Positions 1 through 12,150 of a DNA stretch of 64,000 bases are shown piece after piece. Numbering within the stretch: position 1 is the stretch's first letter; every line of letters starts with the position of its first letter. This stretch comes from Ophiosphaerella korrae (Eukaryota; Ascomycota; Dothideomycetes; Pleosporales; Phaeosphaeriaceae), in NCBI GenBank assembly GCA_028456385.1, contig JALNQF010000025.1, positions 124,001-188,000 on the forward strand. Reading direction: 5' to 3'. Both the position numbers and the translations under genes were made by a program. Under the pieces are notes generated by a model. It worked only from the letters and a program-made list of their open reading frames with translations, ran no database searches and was not told where the DNA came from.

Positions 1-219
1 TGCAAAGCATCCAAAGTCCCAAAATTTCGGCGCTAGTTGGGACGCTAAGGCAGGCGCAGGGGTGTGTTATCGATAAGCCGCGGGTTTCCTTCGCTGGTGG
101 GGCAATGGTGGGCTGTGGGAGGGATGAATGACCTGGAACACGCACGTCATCGTGGACTGCCTGTGTCCAGGCTTGTCCTACCCATCGCACCATATCTGGC
201 TGTCCAGGTTCTGGGCCAG

Positions 220-228
220 GTATATAAA
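220..228 (+). promoter_or_regulatory. TATA box of the I9 inhibitor gene
   Basis: A TATATAAA element lies about 55-60 bases before the ATG at 281. A C/A-rich, pyrimidine-flanked segment with CACA tracts lies between them, a layout common for strongly expressed fungal genes. This is seen directly; the assignment as a promoter is inferred from position. Confidence 0.5.
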
Positions 229-280
229 CGCCCGGCTGCCCACCACCAGCGCTTCACCCGCACCACTACACACATCCGAC

Positions 281-658
281 ATGCCTCAGTTCAACGTGCA
301 GATCCCTTCTTTCCTTGCCTTTCGCACGCCATGCTCACCCACATAATAGGTCACTCTAGCCAAAGATGCCTCGCACGACGAGCTCGACAAGGCGAAGCAG
401 CACGTCAAGGACCAAGGCGGCAAGATCGTCAGTCTCCAGTCTCGTACACATAACCACTACTACTTGCTAATTCCTCCAGGTCAACGAGTTCACGCTGATC
501 AAGGGCTTCACGTACGTTGTTCCATGCCTTACCCCACTATCTACCCATGTAATGCTAACCACCTTCAAAGTGCTGAGATTCCAGACGACGCCGTCTCCAC
601 GCTCCAGTCAAACGACAAGATCACCGTCGAAGCCGATGGTATTGTCAAGACACAATAG
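281..658 (+). CDS. Small cytosolic proteinase inhibitor, I9/Pbi2 type
   Basis: Four exons: 281-295, 350-427, 480-511, 571-658, giving 70 residues. Introns are GT-AG (54, 52 and 59 nt). The product resembles the free-standing inhibitor I9 (subtilisin-propeptide-like) family represented by yeast Pbi2, the inhibitor of vacuolar proteinase B. It starts MPQFNVTLAKDAS, then has KQHVKDQGGKI, the core NEFTLIKGFTAEIP, and a closing VSTLQSNDKITVEADG segment. The length fits the family (about 70-75 residues), and there is no signal peptide. By family it should act in the cytosol or vacuole as a reversible inhibitor of subtilisin-like proteases; in yeast, Pbi2 also takes part in vacuole fusion. The first exon is only five codons, and its donor GTGCAG is unusual, but no other splice choice keeps the conserved VTLAKDA frame. 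Confidence 0.82.
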
Positions 659-761
659 ATATCTGCCTAGTAGTCAGCATGCACAGGAAGCGCCCAGAAA
701 TGGCATTGCAGTACCAGCATATAATGCTTAACGAATGACGATTTAGCAATGTACCATCTAC

Positions 762-2287
762 TCAAGCCTTTTTCTTCTTCTGCTTTTGAGGTGATGCTTG
801 CTTTTCGTCCACTCTGCCTACACCCCGTAGGCTCAGATACACATCCGTACCCCATCCCCAAAGGCTCTGCACTGCAATGCCCCCGCCAAAATACTCGGCG
901 TATGCACGACCAAGAGGCAAGCCGTATCCTAAGCCTGCAAGGCTGTGCGCTCCATCGCCTCCAGGACCTGAGATTGCGTTCAGTGCATCCATGCCAGTAT
1001 GAGAGCTACTGCCGCCTGAGAGAGTTGATAATGCTTGATCGTCGTTAAACGTGGTAAAGCTATAGTCCCAGATGTACCCCAGATTCTCCGGTGAGATGCC
1101 TCCACCACGATCCCGGATGCGGATTGTGACTCCAGGCGTCGAGTGTTCCAGGGGGAGGATGGTCAAGTCTGCTGCTGAGCATGTGGATCCCTGTAGTCCT
1201 GTAAAGGTGTGCGATGCTACGTCTACATTGCCTTGCGCAGCATTGTCAATGCGTGCCTTACTCGAGTCTTCCGCATCATTGTGTTTTGCCCCCTCCGGAA
1301 CCAGTTTGGGCAGTGGGGCAATGGTGACTTCAATTGGTTCGCGTTCCATCCGGCTCTCTACTGTTGCGCGGAAAGCGTTCTTCAGGAGCTCAGTTATAAT
1401 GTATTCCAGATGCACCGGCACATGAGCGAAGGTGTAGTCTGGTTCGCCAATGATATTGACTGTCGGTCGAACTCCATATTTGAGCTCACAAATCTCGCCC
1501 ACTGTGTTGGCGCAATGTTCTACAATCGTCGCCGGCTTTAGCTTGGTGTCAATAACGCCAATGTATCCTGGGTTTTCGTCTGTCTCGTGCATGACCTCGT
1601 TGTGCGGCTGGCTGGAAAAGTGCAGCGAGAGATGTTGCTCGGCAATGAGTCGCGTGCCAATTCTTGCCCGGAGATGCTCGTCTAGAAAGCGCGTCACATC
1701 TTTGGGCTGGATGTACTTCCTAGCTTCCAGGAAGCCTCTTGCCAGTATACTGATAGTATTCGCGTGTGTTTGTACTAGATCAGCCATGACCTCTGTGAAC
1801 TTGACCTCCTCTTCCAGCGTCTTGATCTCGTGTTCCGCCCATGGCAGCAATGTAGAGAGACTGTGTATATAGTTTGAGTGTATTTTGGACACGTGCGGAT
1901 TCGATACAACAATAAAGGGCAGATTTCGGAGCGATTGTATCCGGTGTGCAAGCCGCGCTGGCAGGATAGAGAGGGTGAAGTTTGCCGAGGTGAGTAGTTG
2001 TTGCGTGGTGAGCGGCGGTCGTCCGTGTCTAAAGCGTCATGCGACGGCGGTAAGCTATAGCCAAGTAATAGGCCGCGAAACGCTTACTTGACGAGGTCGG
2101 TGAGGGTCAATGGATGTAGTGGTAAGCTTGCGAGCCGAGAGATGTCGTTATCCGTAACCGTCTTCGTATGCAGCTTTTGGCTGTGGCTGCTTGCTAATGG
2201 GCTGCTACATGTCCTTCGAGCAGTGCGCGGGCAACACAAGCGTATAACGTGCGATTGTATAATCAACGGGCGCTGAGCTTGCGCCAT
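762..2287 (-). CDS. Mitochondrial pyruvate/branched-chain ketoacid dehydrogenase kinase family protein
   Basis: Two exons on the minus strand, 2287-2088 and 2028-762, with a 59-nt intron; 488 residues. The N-terminus is rich in Arg, Ser and Thr with few acids, fitting a mitochondrial presequence. The PDK/BCKDK N-terminal helical domain follows (SLPLHPLTLTDLVK, then RPPLTTQQLL). The C-terminal GHKL ATPase domain has the N-box ELLKNAFR near residues 280-287, the G1 box DRGGG near 373-377, SFTTFN, and the G2 box GLGYGLPLGRAYAEYFGG near 432. These kinases inactivate a matrix 2-oxoacid dehydrogenase complex by phosphorylating its E1 alpha subunit. A loop of about 50 residues rich in Ala, Asp and Ser sits between N-box and G1, longer than in animal PDKs. 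Which complex it targets cannot be decided from sequence. Confidence 0.9.
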
Positions 2288-3005
2288 TGCCTTTTCGGAG
2301 TCGCTCTCTCATGCCCGAGCTGTGAGTCAGGTGGTATGGAGTAGAGTCGAAAATTGGGGTTCGTTCAGAGTTCAAACGATATGAACACCAAAATCAGGCT
2401 CCTGTCTAGGTACATTTACTGGTGGTCAAAATTTGGAGAGATATAGATTCTACGAGAGGCGTTTGAGTTGGTAGCGGCATGCGAAGCTTCCTAAGCTCAT
2501 GTGCGCCAATAGAGCCACCGAGAAGCGGTGTGGAAGGGTCTTGATCACATGGACGTCATATGCATGCATCCCACTATGAGCACCTCCCATATCATGAAAA
2601 GCAATGTTGTGGGGTTTAGCAAAACCAACAAAATCGACAACTGACAACTGCATTTGACATGCTTTTACCCAGCCTAATTATGCTTCGAATCGTTGTTGAC
2701 CTATCAATTGACTCCGATATGACTGCTCCCTCAAATTGCCGACACGTGTACACACAAAGGTCAAGTTTGAAATGTTTATCCAGATCTATTTCTATCTTTT
2801 GGACGTAAAACTGCAAGATGGTGTCGTAACAAAGCCATGCATGAATCTTGTGGATATCCAGACGCCGGCCCATGTCCACACGCAACGCATCACATATTAC
2901 TCATAGGCTCAATATCATAAGCCGTGAAATGCAACCTCTATCGCATCCGTGAACATCCCACTCATAAACCAAGAAAAAAAACCGCTTTTGTCGTCCGCGA
3001 ATCGT
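2288..3005. other. Intergenic, PDK-type kinase to elongation factor 3
   Basis: This stretch holds the kinase gene's promoter and the 3' flank of the EF-3 gene. Short open frames here have no recognisable composition or motif. I see no RNA gene or repeat. Confidence 0.5.
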
Positions 3006-6000
3006 CTAGTCGTCTTCATCAGAGAAGACCTCCTCACCACGCTTGCGGCGGGCCATGCGATCCTTCTTCTTCTTGCCTGTATCATGTTAGTTTACATTCT
3101 TCCCGTCAGAAACGTGGCGTGACTTACGCATCTCGCTTGAGGTAAGCTTCTTCTTCTTTTCTTGAGATTGGATCTTGTTGCCCATAGCATCAAACTTCTC
3201 CTCCTCGTCACCATCCTTGGCGCTAAGACGAGGTCCAGCACCTTGGCCCTGCACCCAGTTGTGACCAGAAGGCGTCATTTTGCCGTCCATGACAGCCCAG
3301 ACTTCCTCAGTAAGATCTTTGGTGAACTCTGCTGAGTGAGTAATAATGATAACACCACCCTCGAAGGTCTTGATGGCCTTAGACAGAGCACCGAGAGAGT
3401 CACGATCAAGGTAGTTAGTGGGCTCGTCGAGGACGATCAAGTGAGGGCGTTGCCATGAGCAAGCAGCAAGGACGACCTTGACACGCTGGCCACCAGAAAG
3501 ACCGCGCATGCGAGAGTGAGATACAAGCTCAGCATCAAGACCGAAGTTGGCACAGTGGGCCTCAATCTCCTTGCGGACTAGAGGCCGGAATTGACCACTG
3601 GCAAGTGCCTCTTTTTGATCAACCTCAGCCACCATCTTTGCGTGAGATGCCATGATCTCGGAACGAGGAATCCAGGCGTTATCAGCAGTCATCATAGGTG
3701 TCCACTTCTCATTCTTCAAGCCAACGTTCTCTCCAAGAGCGAACGAACACTCATACTCGTAAGAGTTCTTGAACTTCCTACGCGAATTGATACCGATGAC
3801 ACGACGCTGGCTACCTTCAATCTTGTAGATCTTGTCCATGGCCTTCTCATCCTCCTCGGTGACGATCTTATTGGCACGGTCCATGGTCTCACGGTCCTCA
3901 CCAGTCTGGAAACGCCACTGAATGTACTCAGAAGGAGTCGAGTCAAGATGGTGGTCGATATGTGCGAAAGCGTGCTGCTTAATATAGGCAATACGGATGT
4001 TCTCATGGTGGTAAATCTCACCGGAGGTGGGGACAAGCTCACCAGTCAAGACGTTGACGAGAGTAGACTTGCCAGCACCGTTGGGACCAATGACGGCGAT
4101 ACGAGAGCCGAGCGAGCACTGGAAGGTGATGTCGCTGATCTGAGGCTTTGAAGTTCCCTCGTACTGGAAGCTCATGTGTGTGGCACGAAGGATAGCCTTG
4201 GCCTTGGTCTTGACACCCTCAAGGAAACCAGGTTCAGGGAACTTGAACTCCATGTCGGAGGCGCTCAGCTCGTGGTAAGACTTGGCAGAAGGCACCCGCT
4301 TGACAAACTCATCGAGGTTACCACGATAACGTTTAAGCTTGAAGCGCTCATAGTGAATGACGTGTTGAATGATATTGTTCAAGAATTTGCTGTCGTGGGA
4401 GATGACGATGGATGTGCAAGGGGAGTTAGTGAGGTAATCCTCGAGCCACTTGACGTTCTTGACGTCCAAATGGTTGGTGGGCTCGTCAAGAAGCAGAATG
4501 TCGGGCTGCTCAAAAACAGCACGCGCAAGCGCAAGCTTCATCTTCCAACCACCAGACAACGCAGTGATGGCACCGTTGTACATGTCGTTAGTGAAGCCGA
4601 ACTCATTGAGGGTTGCCTTGACTTCATCTTCAGGCTTGCTGATACCAACAGCCTCGAGCTTCTTCATAGTCCAAGCAATGACAGTCTGCTCGGTATCGGC
4701 AGAATCAAGATCGTGCTCAACATAGACAGTCTTGACTTCATTCTGTTTAGGGAAACCTTCGACCTGCTCATTGTTGATGGCGCGCATAAGAGTGGTCTTT
4801 CCAGAACCGTTGGGACCGAGTAGACCATAACGCTGACCACGCTTTAGCCGGAGGTGTGTCTGATTGAGGAGGATTTTTGCACCATAGGCCAAGTTGAAGG
4901 TACAGTTGCACAGATCCTCGCCCTCTTCCTCATCGGGCTCAGGTACGTCTTCTTGCATGGCGGCAGGAAGCGAGCGCTTGCGGGTATTTTCGGTCACTTC
5001 CTTAGCATCCTCATCACCAACGAGAACTGCAACGAAGGGACCCGCGTTGGCTTGCCAGTTAAGGCTGTCATAATCCTTCTCATCAATGAGCTGACCACCA
5101 ATGGCACCGATGTAGCTGACCACTGGTGTGAAACGGTCATCGAGTTTGTACTTGGATGGCAGAGCACTCTTCAGCTGAGCAGCAATGGTCTCAATATCAC
5201 CATCCTTGGAGAGCTCGGGAATCTTGCCGTTCTCAACGTGACCGACACGGATGAGGGTGTCGAGACCTTGGCGAGTCTTCTCACGGGCTTCAGGGTCAGC
5301 AAGGTTGTCGTGGTTCTTCTCGAGCGCAGGCATCAGTTTGGGCAAGAAAGCGGCAACAATTTGGGGGTCCTCGACAAGCTTGCACATATTGTCAATGATG
5401 ACAGCAGACTTGCGCTTGATAGCAGTCTCACGCTCGACGAGGCCACGCTCAAGTAGAGGAACCATGATGGCGAGAGTAGGCTCGTGGACGTCAGTAACGA
5501 ACGTGGTAGCACCGAGCAAGTGAACAGTCTCGGGGACGTTCTCAGGCTTGGCGATACACTTGATCAGCTCGGGGATGAAGCGCTCAATATCCTTGTTGGA
5601 GATCAAGGAGCAGAGCTTCTCCATGGTGGCGTAGGCAGCCTTCTTGACCTCAGACTTGGTGTCCCACATGGCACCAGAGATGACGGGAATCAGGTCTGGG
5701 ACACGGAAGGCCATTTGAGCCGGTGCGCTGGCGGTAAGGACCTCAATGCACTTCAGGTCGGCCATCTTCTCGGGCCATTTTTGTGCACTCTCAAGAGACT
5801 TGATGATGTGAGGGATAATTGCCTTGACGGCATTTGGGTTGGCAGCAGCCACAATAGCCTCGGAAGCAGTCTGGGCAGCAACCTTGACGGCGCTCATTTT
5901 GTCGCCAACGGCGGCCAGCACAGCGGGTAGGAGTTCGACGAGGTAGGGCTCGACGGCGGCGGAAACGTGGGCATGCTGGGCAATGGCACGAATGGCGTCC

Positions 6001-6323
6001 AGAGCACGCTCGCGGGCAATAGCATCTTTTTTGCTAGCGAGTTGCTTCTTCAGCAGCTCAACAGCCCTGCAAACATTGTTAGTCAAAATGCGACATGAAG
6101 AACCATGGCGGGGCAGAATAAAATTAGAGTAAACATACTTGGTGGGGGCATCTGCCTCCTCGATGTCGCCGTTGATGAAAGTGGCGATGGCGCTGGCAGC
6201 AGCATTTATCTGATCCTGCTCCTTGGAGACAGTCAGCTTGCCCATGAGCTCCTCGAGGGCCTTGAGCGCCTTCGAGTTCTCTGACTTGACGGTCGCAGCG
6301 TTGTGTAGAGCAGCAGGGGCCAT
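3006..6323 (-). CDS. tef3: Translation elongation factor 3 (ABC-F ATPase)
   Basis: Three exons on the minus strand: 6323-6139, 6066-3128 and 3076-3006, giving 1064 residues. The 72-nt first intron is open in frame, so a naive ORF reads through it; splicing joins PTK to AVELLKKQ. The 51-nt last intron joins SSEMR to [10 protein letters not shown] and the acidic end FSDEDD. Domains run in order: N-terminal HEAT repeats (about 1-320), a four-helix region, NBD1 with Walker [10 protein letters not shown], signature [12 protein letters not shown] and Walker [12 protein letters not shown], then NBD2 with [22 protein letters not shown] and [13 protein letters not shown] chromodomain-like insertion lies inside NBD2, followed by a basic C-terminal tail. 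EF-3 is fungus-specific and ribosome-associated; it helps release E-site tRNA and deliver aminoacyl-tRNA during elongation. Both ATPase sites look intact. Confidence 0.97.
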
Positions 6324-8925
6324 GTTGTCGAATGTGTGAGGGTAATGTGAAGGAAGGGCGGTGTATAAGTCGAAAGAGAAGAGAGAACGGCCTTTGTATA
6401 GACAATGTGCGGGGCTTTCTGAGAGGATGAAATCTCAAGGCGTGCACAGCCGCGAGGAAAGTGTCTTGCAGCGCCTCTATGCTACCGTAAAAGACACAAC
6501 AAGGAAAAAAGTTTGGGATAGAGCCCAGGCGAATGTGAGAGGAAGGGTGAAGTGTTTTGTTGCGGGCGAAGGCTCTTATGTTTGTGGGTAAAAATTTTGG
6601 CTGGCGATAAGATTAGCTTACACAGGATTAGCACATCGGTTCATATCCTTGTTGTGTAATTCACTAATGCCACTAACCAAATCGCCCAGATATGCTGAAC
6701 TCAGCGGTATTATACCTGAAAGTAAAACTAGCTTCGCGGGGTTGAATGACCGCCACCGCCGCTGGTACCCAACTGTCTTCAATTATGAACACATTTTACA
6801 ATATTTTCTAAACAATCCTTCGCCTATCCTTTCATTACTATATTTCTTAGGAAAAGCCATAGTTCTGGTTGCTGGGGTTGGCCGCTATACTGCTGCTGTG
6901 GCAACTTTCTCCATGCGCGCTGACCGCCTTGTTAGACCACTACCAACCAACAGATCCATTCAGCGACTTCGAGGACGTAGATTATGCAGTACCAAAATTG
7001 CCGGGATTCCCCATTCTAACAGTCTGACACTGAGGTAGGTACCGCCACCGCCTCAATTAAAGTTCAAAAGCCTGTGACAATCTATCGAAGGTATATCAAC
7101 TGAAGAGACACTGGAAGTTTCAGCAATACATTTCAATAAGCGCGGCAGATGTCGTGCAGCCCTGTTCATGTTGTGCGCTGCGGCCACCAGCGGAGCTCCA
7201 GACTACGCCTCCATGTACCTGCCCGATTCTGCCGAAGACTAGGCGACGATATTTGACTCCACTCTCATTCCGAGATCCTTGAGTATGATTTGCCACATTG
7301 CTACTTTGGCCGAGCCCTCTCGAGTGCCTAATTGTTGAAAACATGATTTTCCCAGCCCCCGCCGTTCACTCCCGCCCAGTGCCGTCTTGCGGTTTGCGAA
7401 CAGACGCGAGGAGTAGGCTAAGCCTTGTAGTACAAAGGATCTATGCTGCGACCCTGCATGTAAAACCCTTGTTAGGACCCAGGTAACCATGGCCATGGTA
7501 GACACCGCCTTTTTTCAAAAGTCTGCTACAAAGGTCTATGTTGCGAAAAACGAGTTTCTCTCAAATCTTTGCCATAGAGCTGCACCACTCGCCCGTTTTT
7601 TTTCAATTATTTACAAGCCTGTGCAGTAATGGCTCATATTCTTCACCGTTACATAGGTTGTCCAACAACATGCGCCATATGCTCGAGCGGACCTTAGAAA
7701 TCCACTAGGTCAATTGTTGCTAGAGCTTAACCTAAAATACGCTTGTATCGGGTTGTTCTATTTCTAGGATGACTCGTATATACATAGCTGCACGCATTGC
7801 GCTACACATAGTGCCACACCAGTCGGTTGTGTATCATCGCCGAGTCCATTATTGTACCTTCAGAGAGAACCGTTCCACGGGGCTCCAAATTGTTACTTCT
7901 CATAATATTGTTGTGGTCAGTGCATAAATGTTTTCGAAAACAAAACCACTGAAGAGCGGGTTGTTTGGTTTGCAACTCAAAATTCAATCTTAATTGAGAA
8001 AGGGGCCTCATAGCCGGAGCTTGGCTCACTTGACAAGTTAATTACTGCCTCTCATCAACGTTTCAATATCTAGAAAAGTTTCAAAACGAGATATGCAGAT
8101 TCTGGATTTTGTCGGGTAAGAAATACCCTAATCAGAGCCTCTGCATTATCTCGACAATAACCATGACTCAAAGCAACAAACCCATATTTCGAGTCTAGGA
8201 TATAGACGTAGTCTATAGCACCTCAAATTTCTTCCCACGAGACTACGGGTGTGTACGTGGAGGGGCACATGCATAAAATAGCACCGACGAGGCGCGTGCA
8301 CAGAGGGACAGCTAGGCTGTCACCAAACGCTATGACTACTCTCTCTTACTTTTATTCCGCCAAAATCATCGAAGTTTACACATGAGCCTATCGAATGGAG
8401 CGATGCTCAAGCAATGTCCACCGCAAATCTTACCGGAGATTCATCTACTAGGCTTATGCCGGCGCTTGGACTACCAAACCTATGAATGCGTGGATCCAAG
8501 CTGCAAACCGCATGCATTATCTAGAAATATGGTGTCGATGTTGTTTATGAATCAGCCACTCTCGACCTTGAATTGCACAGTATCTACGCCGTTGACCTTT
8601 AACGACGGTGGCTTCCTATTCACGGACTTCTCTAACAACTTTTGTTAATTCATAGGGAATACACGATAGGTTTGATGATGCAGAAAAAAAAGCTATGGAC
8701 TCTAGGCTCTATCATAAGCTATAGAACACCTATACTTTGGAATATACAAGAGACTCCTTTATTACCAAATTTCCTCTACCGCTACAAGCGCAATATGTCT
8801 GTCTAGATATGCATAAGAGTAGTCCTTCGGCCTACCTGAATGCAAAGATGGATTCTCTCACTATTTACTACTCTGTGCCTTCCCGCGAAAGTAGAAAGCC
8901 TGCTAGGGTATTCAAGTTTTCAAGA
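6324..8925. other. Gene-poor stretch after EF-3
   Basis: The first 300 bases are the EF-3 promoter and leader. The remaining 2.3 kb, increasingly AT-rich, contains only short frames without domains, splice-consistent extensions or family motifs. A + frame at 8382-8648 (88 residues) has no recognisable similarity, and I do not call it. Confidence 0.5.
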
Positions 8926-10821
8926 TTAACGTAAACAAATATCTCTTTCTTCCAAGGTACTGGTGTGCAAAAGTTCTCTTATTCTTGTGTGCACACGTGT
9001 GAGATCGCTAACAGCTGGTTGAGATATAGCAAGCTCCTCAGTGCCCTTTTCTTCTCGAGAAATATCTTGGACCCAGGCAAAAGTTACCAAGCGGAAGCGA
9101 CCATCTGGATGCGGCCGAACGACTGCTGGTAGGCTGCATCCCCAGATAAAACATAGAATGTCTCCGGCTTCAACGTGTTCGTCAGCGTTGCCAATGAAGC
9201 CGAGATCTGTGCATAGCAAAGCTCTTTCTTTCCACCAGACATATAGCAGTTGAAGTATTCGAAGGACCCATTCAAATTCGGCAGGTGGCGCATCGTATTC
9301 GCCGGCAGAGAACCAGTCTTGTAACAGCGCATAGTTGGATGAGTATTCAGGAGCGTCAGCATCGGGTGCGGAGTAGCGTCGCCGAGTTGGTTTTAGATCA
9401 GATGATCCATCCGTTTCAACATCGAACACGGTGTGTCCAGCAAAGATGGTTCTAATGAGTGTCCCTTTAGTGTATTCACGTCCAGCAGCCGCATCGCCGA
9501 AACGCATAATGAGAGCTTTCATTGCCTCCTTTTGGAACAAAAGGAGCTTTTGGTAGAAGTCAATGACTTCATCTAAATCAGCGTCTGCTTGTCGAGTGAA
9601 ATTATGATGGTTTGTAATGAGGCCAAGGACCACGCCAGAGACGGTCAGAGTTCCATTTTGGGGATCATGAACGAAACAAATAGAACTGTCGTTCACAATC
9701 TCGCGCTCGAAATCTGCATCTCTATTCGATCCTTGGGACGATACACCTAGCGAAGGCATCGAAAAATCAATGCACCACGATGGGAGCGAGGCTGTTCTGC
9801 GGGCTTTCGACGCGTGCACCAGAAGACACAAATTTCTGCTAGATTCGAATGCACGAACCATTGCTTTTTGGTACACTTCATCGGTGGACATGAGGTAGTT
9901 TGCAGGGAACCATCCATGCTCCATGTCACCTATGAGACCAAGTATCCCAAAGACCTGATCGCGAGGATCTGTAGCGCCCCGCCCTCTTGTGAACCAGAGG
10001 ACGTCTTCAATATAGAGGAGAATATCAGCGCTAGAATTTGGTGAACGTAATGATGTTGCCCAGCCCCGACGACATCCTATTATGAAGTTCAGAAAGCGAA
10101 AGATACTTCTCGTCTGCTGTACGGAAACGTCCGGCATGTAGTCTCCAGGGGATGTGAGATTCAATATTGCAGCTTCCCGTACCGTTTCAATGACGTGGTT
10201 GAAGTCGAGCCAGCGATGTCCACAGCCAAGTATTATTTCTTCATCAGTCACAATGACTTCTTGAACAACCCAAATCCGATACCACCATGGCTTGTTCAAG
10301 AGACTCGTTAATCCTGGAAGAATTGGTGCAAAGAATTCTTCTGCTTTGTCCCATTCTTTGTGGATATTTCGGGGTGTCTCTATACCTGTAATAAAATCGA
10401 AGGCCTCTTCGATATGAGGATCTGATTCCCCAAGCCACACTAGAACCTTCTTCGCACTGGCGTAAACCTCACACATCATATTGACCTGCTGACTCACTTC
10501 AGCGACATCTCCTTGGTTGATGCAGATAGCGTCTATCCAAAGTGATCGCCTTTCGGAAGGCCATCGGAGGCGTCGAAGGGCTAAATCAAGATTGGGTGAA
10601 ATCGCGAAAGTAGAACCATTGATACGAAGGTTGCTTCTAGGCTCAGACGGACCCCAGGTGTAGGAAAGCGCTTCATATGCATTTCGCCGTCGTAATTTCC
10701 GCTGGATAGAGATGGTTTTCAGGCTGCATTCAATGTCATCAGCCTCGTCCTTTGCGGGGCTCAACTGCAAAACCTGAATCTGACTAGCCTCAGCATCGAG
10801 CGACCTATAAATAGAGCTCAT
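8926..10821 (-). CDS. HET domain protein (heterokaryon incompatibility type)
   Basis: Intact single-exon gene of 631 residues. The HET domain occupies roughly residues 48-200: ALSYTWG at 51-57, LWIDAICINQGD at 94-105 followed by the glutamine-rich QQVNMM helix, VLVWLG at 126-131, then a PWWYRIWVVQE block near 180. The C-terminal 400 residues have no domain I recognise, but the later WCIDFS and ARDQVFGILGL-like blocks are typical of the 6-type HET architecture. HET proteins trigger cell death or growth arrest on nonself recognition during hyphal fusion. Their partner is often encoded elsewhere, and no NLR or partner gene lies next to this one. The nearest gene, 1.3 kb away, is a divergent zinc-finger gene. 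Confidence 0.92.
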   Translation of the reverse strand: MSSIYRSLDAEASQIQVLQLSPAKDEADDIECSLKTISIQRKLRRRNAYEALSYTWGPSEPRSNLRINGSTFAISPNLDLALRRLRWPSERRSLWIDAICINQGDVAEVSQQVNMMCEVYASAKKVLVWLGESDPHIEEAFDFITGIETPRNIHKEWDKAEEFFAPILPGLTSLLNKPWWYRIWVVQEVIVTDEEIILGCGHRWLDFNHVIETVREAAILNLTSPGDYMPDVSVQQTRSIFRFLNFIIGCRRGWATSLRSPNSSADILLYIEDVLWFTRGRGATDPRDQVFGILGLIGDMEHGWFPANYLMSTDEVYQKAMVRAFESSRNLCLLVHASKARRTASLPSWCIDFSMPSLGVSSQGSNRDADFEREIVNDSSICFVHDPQNGTLTVSGVVLGLITNHHNFTRQADADLDEVIDFYQKLLLFQKEAMKALIMRFGDAAAGREYTKGTLIRTIFAGHTVFDVETDGSSDLKPTRRRYSAPDADAPEYSSNYALLQDWFSAGEYDAPPAEFEWVLRILQLLYVWWKERALLCTDLGFIGNADEHVEAGDILCFIWGCSLPAVVRPHPDGRFRLVTFAWVQDISREEKGTEELAISQPAVSDLTRVHTRIRELLHTSTLEERDICLR

Positions 10822-11370
10822 AGTTTACTAAGAGGAACAGAAAGGTCGAGATAATGGTATAAGGTGAAGATGTAAGCTCTCTTCAATCGTCTAGGATGGT
10901 GCGTTGCCCAGCGAAAATAACCTTACCGTTGCCGAATCTCACTCTTACACGCCCAGAATTGCCTTGGCATGCGACACTATGAATTAGCTAAGTTACTGAG
11001 CTTTTGGTAGCTCCAACAAGCTACAATTTGCAATATATAGGCCCTCAGGTGCATCACCCCATGTTTCCACGCGTAAGAGTACATTTCATATTATTATTGC
11101 CCAGCAATTATGAGTAGCTGCCTGCAGTTCGTTTTCACTATAAATATGAGCTGTTGTAATTCGGTAGCGAGGTGTCGAGGTCAGTGTAATGTTCATATAG
11201 ATGCAGTATTGGAAATGAAGAAGTAGACCCAGTATTGAATCTCAGCAAAATATTGTAAAATGCATGACATGTACCGGTAGTTCTCAGGTTTTAAGTCACA
11301 ATACTTATTTTTGTTCTGCTACGGGTGAATGGACGTTATTTGAGTTATCATGATATCAAGTATGATATAT

Positions 11371-11388
11371 TACACACACACACACACT
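11371..11388. repeat. (CA)n microsatellite
   Basis: About eight uninterrupted CA units, directly visible, in AT-rich noncoding DNA. Confidence 0.9.
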
Positions 11389-11710
11389 TAGTAGCAAATT
11401 CGTCACAATTCCGAGATAGTTCCGGTATTGACACGAGGTTAATCCAATGTTGAATTAGTCTCAGTATTGATATTTAGCCACTATTGGAGTATAGACAGGA
11501 TTAGACAGGTACCTTCCTTCGCGCGTACTTACACAAGGCATAATCTGTTATTATCTTTGGCTTAGCTTGTGACTTAGCGTGAATCGTGGAAACATTTATA
11601 TATACTAGCTACAGGGAAATTCCTTTCCTGACTTCTCAAGGTACTCAAAAGATCGGTTATACCTAGGTCCCTATTACCATTCACCCCCTCAGGCCGGTAC
11701 CTAATATAAT

Positions 11711-11740
11711 CCCTCTCTCTCTCTCTCACACACACACACT
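11711..11740. repeat. Compound (CT)n(CA)n microsatellite
   Basis: A run of about eight CT units passes directly into about seven CA units, all in noncoding DNA. Confidence 0.9.
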
Positions 11741-12150
11741 TCTTATTTTAGACGTAGGAAGAAAGTTCGGTGGAATAAGCCAAAATATTCATTAGCGTGA
11801 TAAACCTCATTCATTTTGCTTACTACCCTCCAGGGCTTTGAATATTCACTGTAGGAGAAGAGATCTAAGGTCTCCAACCCCAAGATATATTTTTATTCAA
11901 ATACTCCTGTTACTATATACTCTTAGAATTGTTATAACATTGTATTAAGATTCATGGGTAGTGTTGAACTCGACATCGTAACTATCTTAACATTATAACT
12001 ATATGTTCACCATGTGTCCATTTTACAAATTATAGTATATAAAAACTTGTTAGAGATCTATTTGAAATCATCTCATAACTCACATAATACTAAAGTAACC
12101 TTACTGCTCACTCCTAGGAGCACCGCCTACGTGATACGGAAGTCACAGCC

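Larger units (their letters stand above)
10822..12150. other. AT-rich intergenic region
   Basis: This AT-rich segment separates the HET and zinc-finger genes. It carries two microsatellites (listed separately) and many TATATA-like stretches. No open frame or splice-linked coding signal is visible. The composition could reflect old RIP mutation, but no parent repeat can be recognised. Confidence 0.5.

Noticed and set aside
3087..3127. Unspliced C-terminus of EF-3 (ends [11 protein letters not shown])
   Set aside because: GTAAGT donor and the lysine-rich exon ending in FSDEDD match the family; the unspliced end does not.
4854..5930. Long + strand frames inside the EF-3 gene
   Set aside because: Antisense shadows of a highly codon-biased gene; the minus-strand frame encodes complete EF-3 motifs.
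6649..7038. Open frame of 129 codons after the EF-3 promoter
   Set aside because: No domain, no start context, mixed composition and no splice-linked continuation.
8382..8648. 88-codon + frame with several Cys
   Set aside because: No signal peptide, no homology I can recognise, and surrounded by stop-rich AT-rich DNA.
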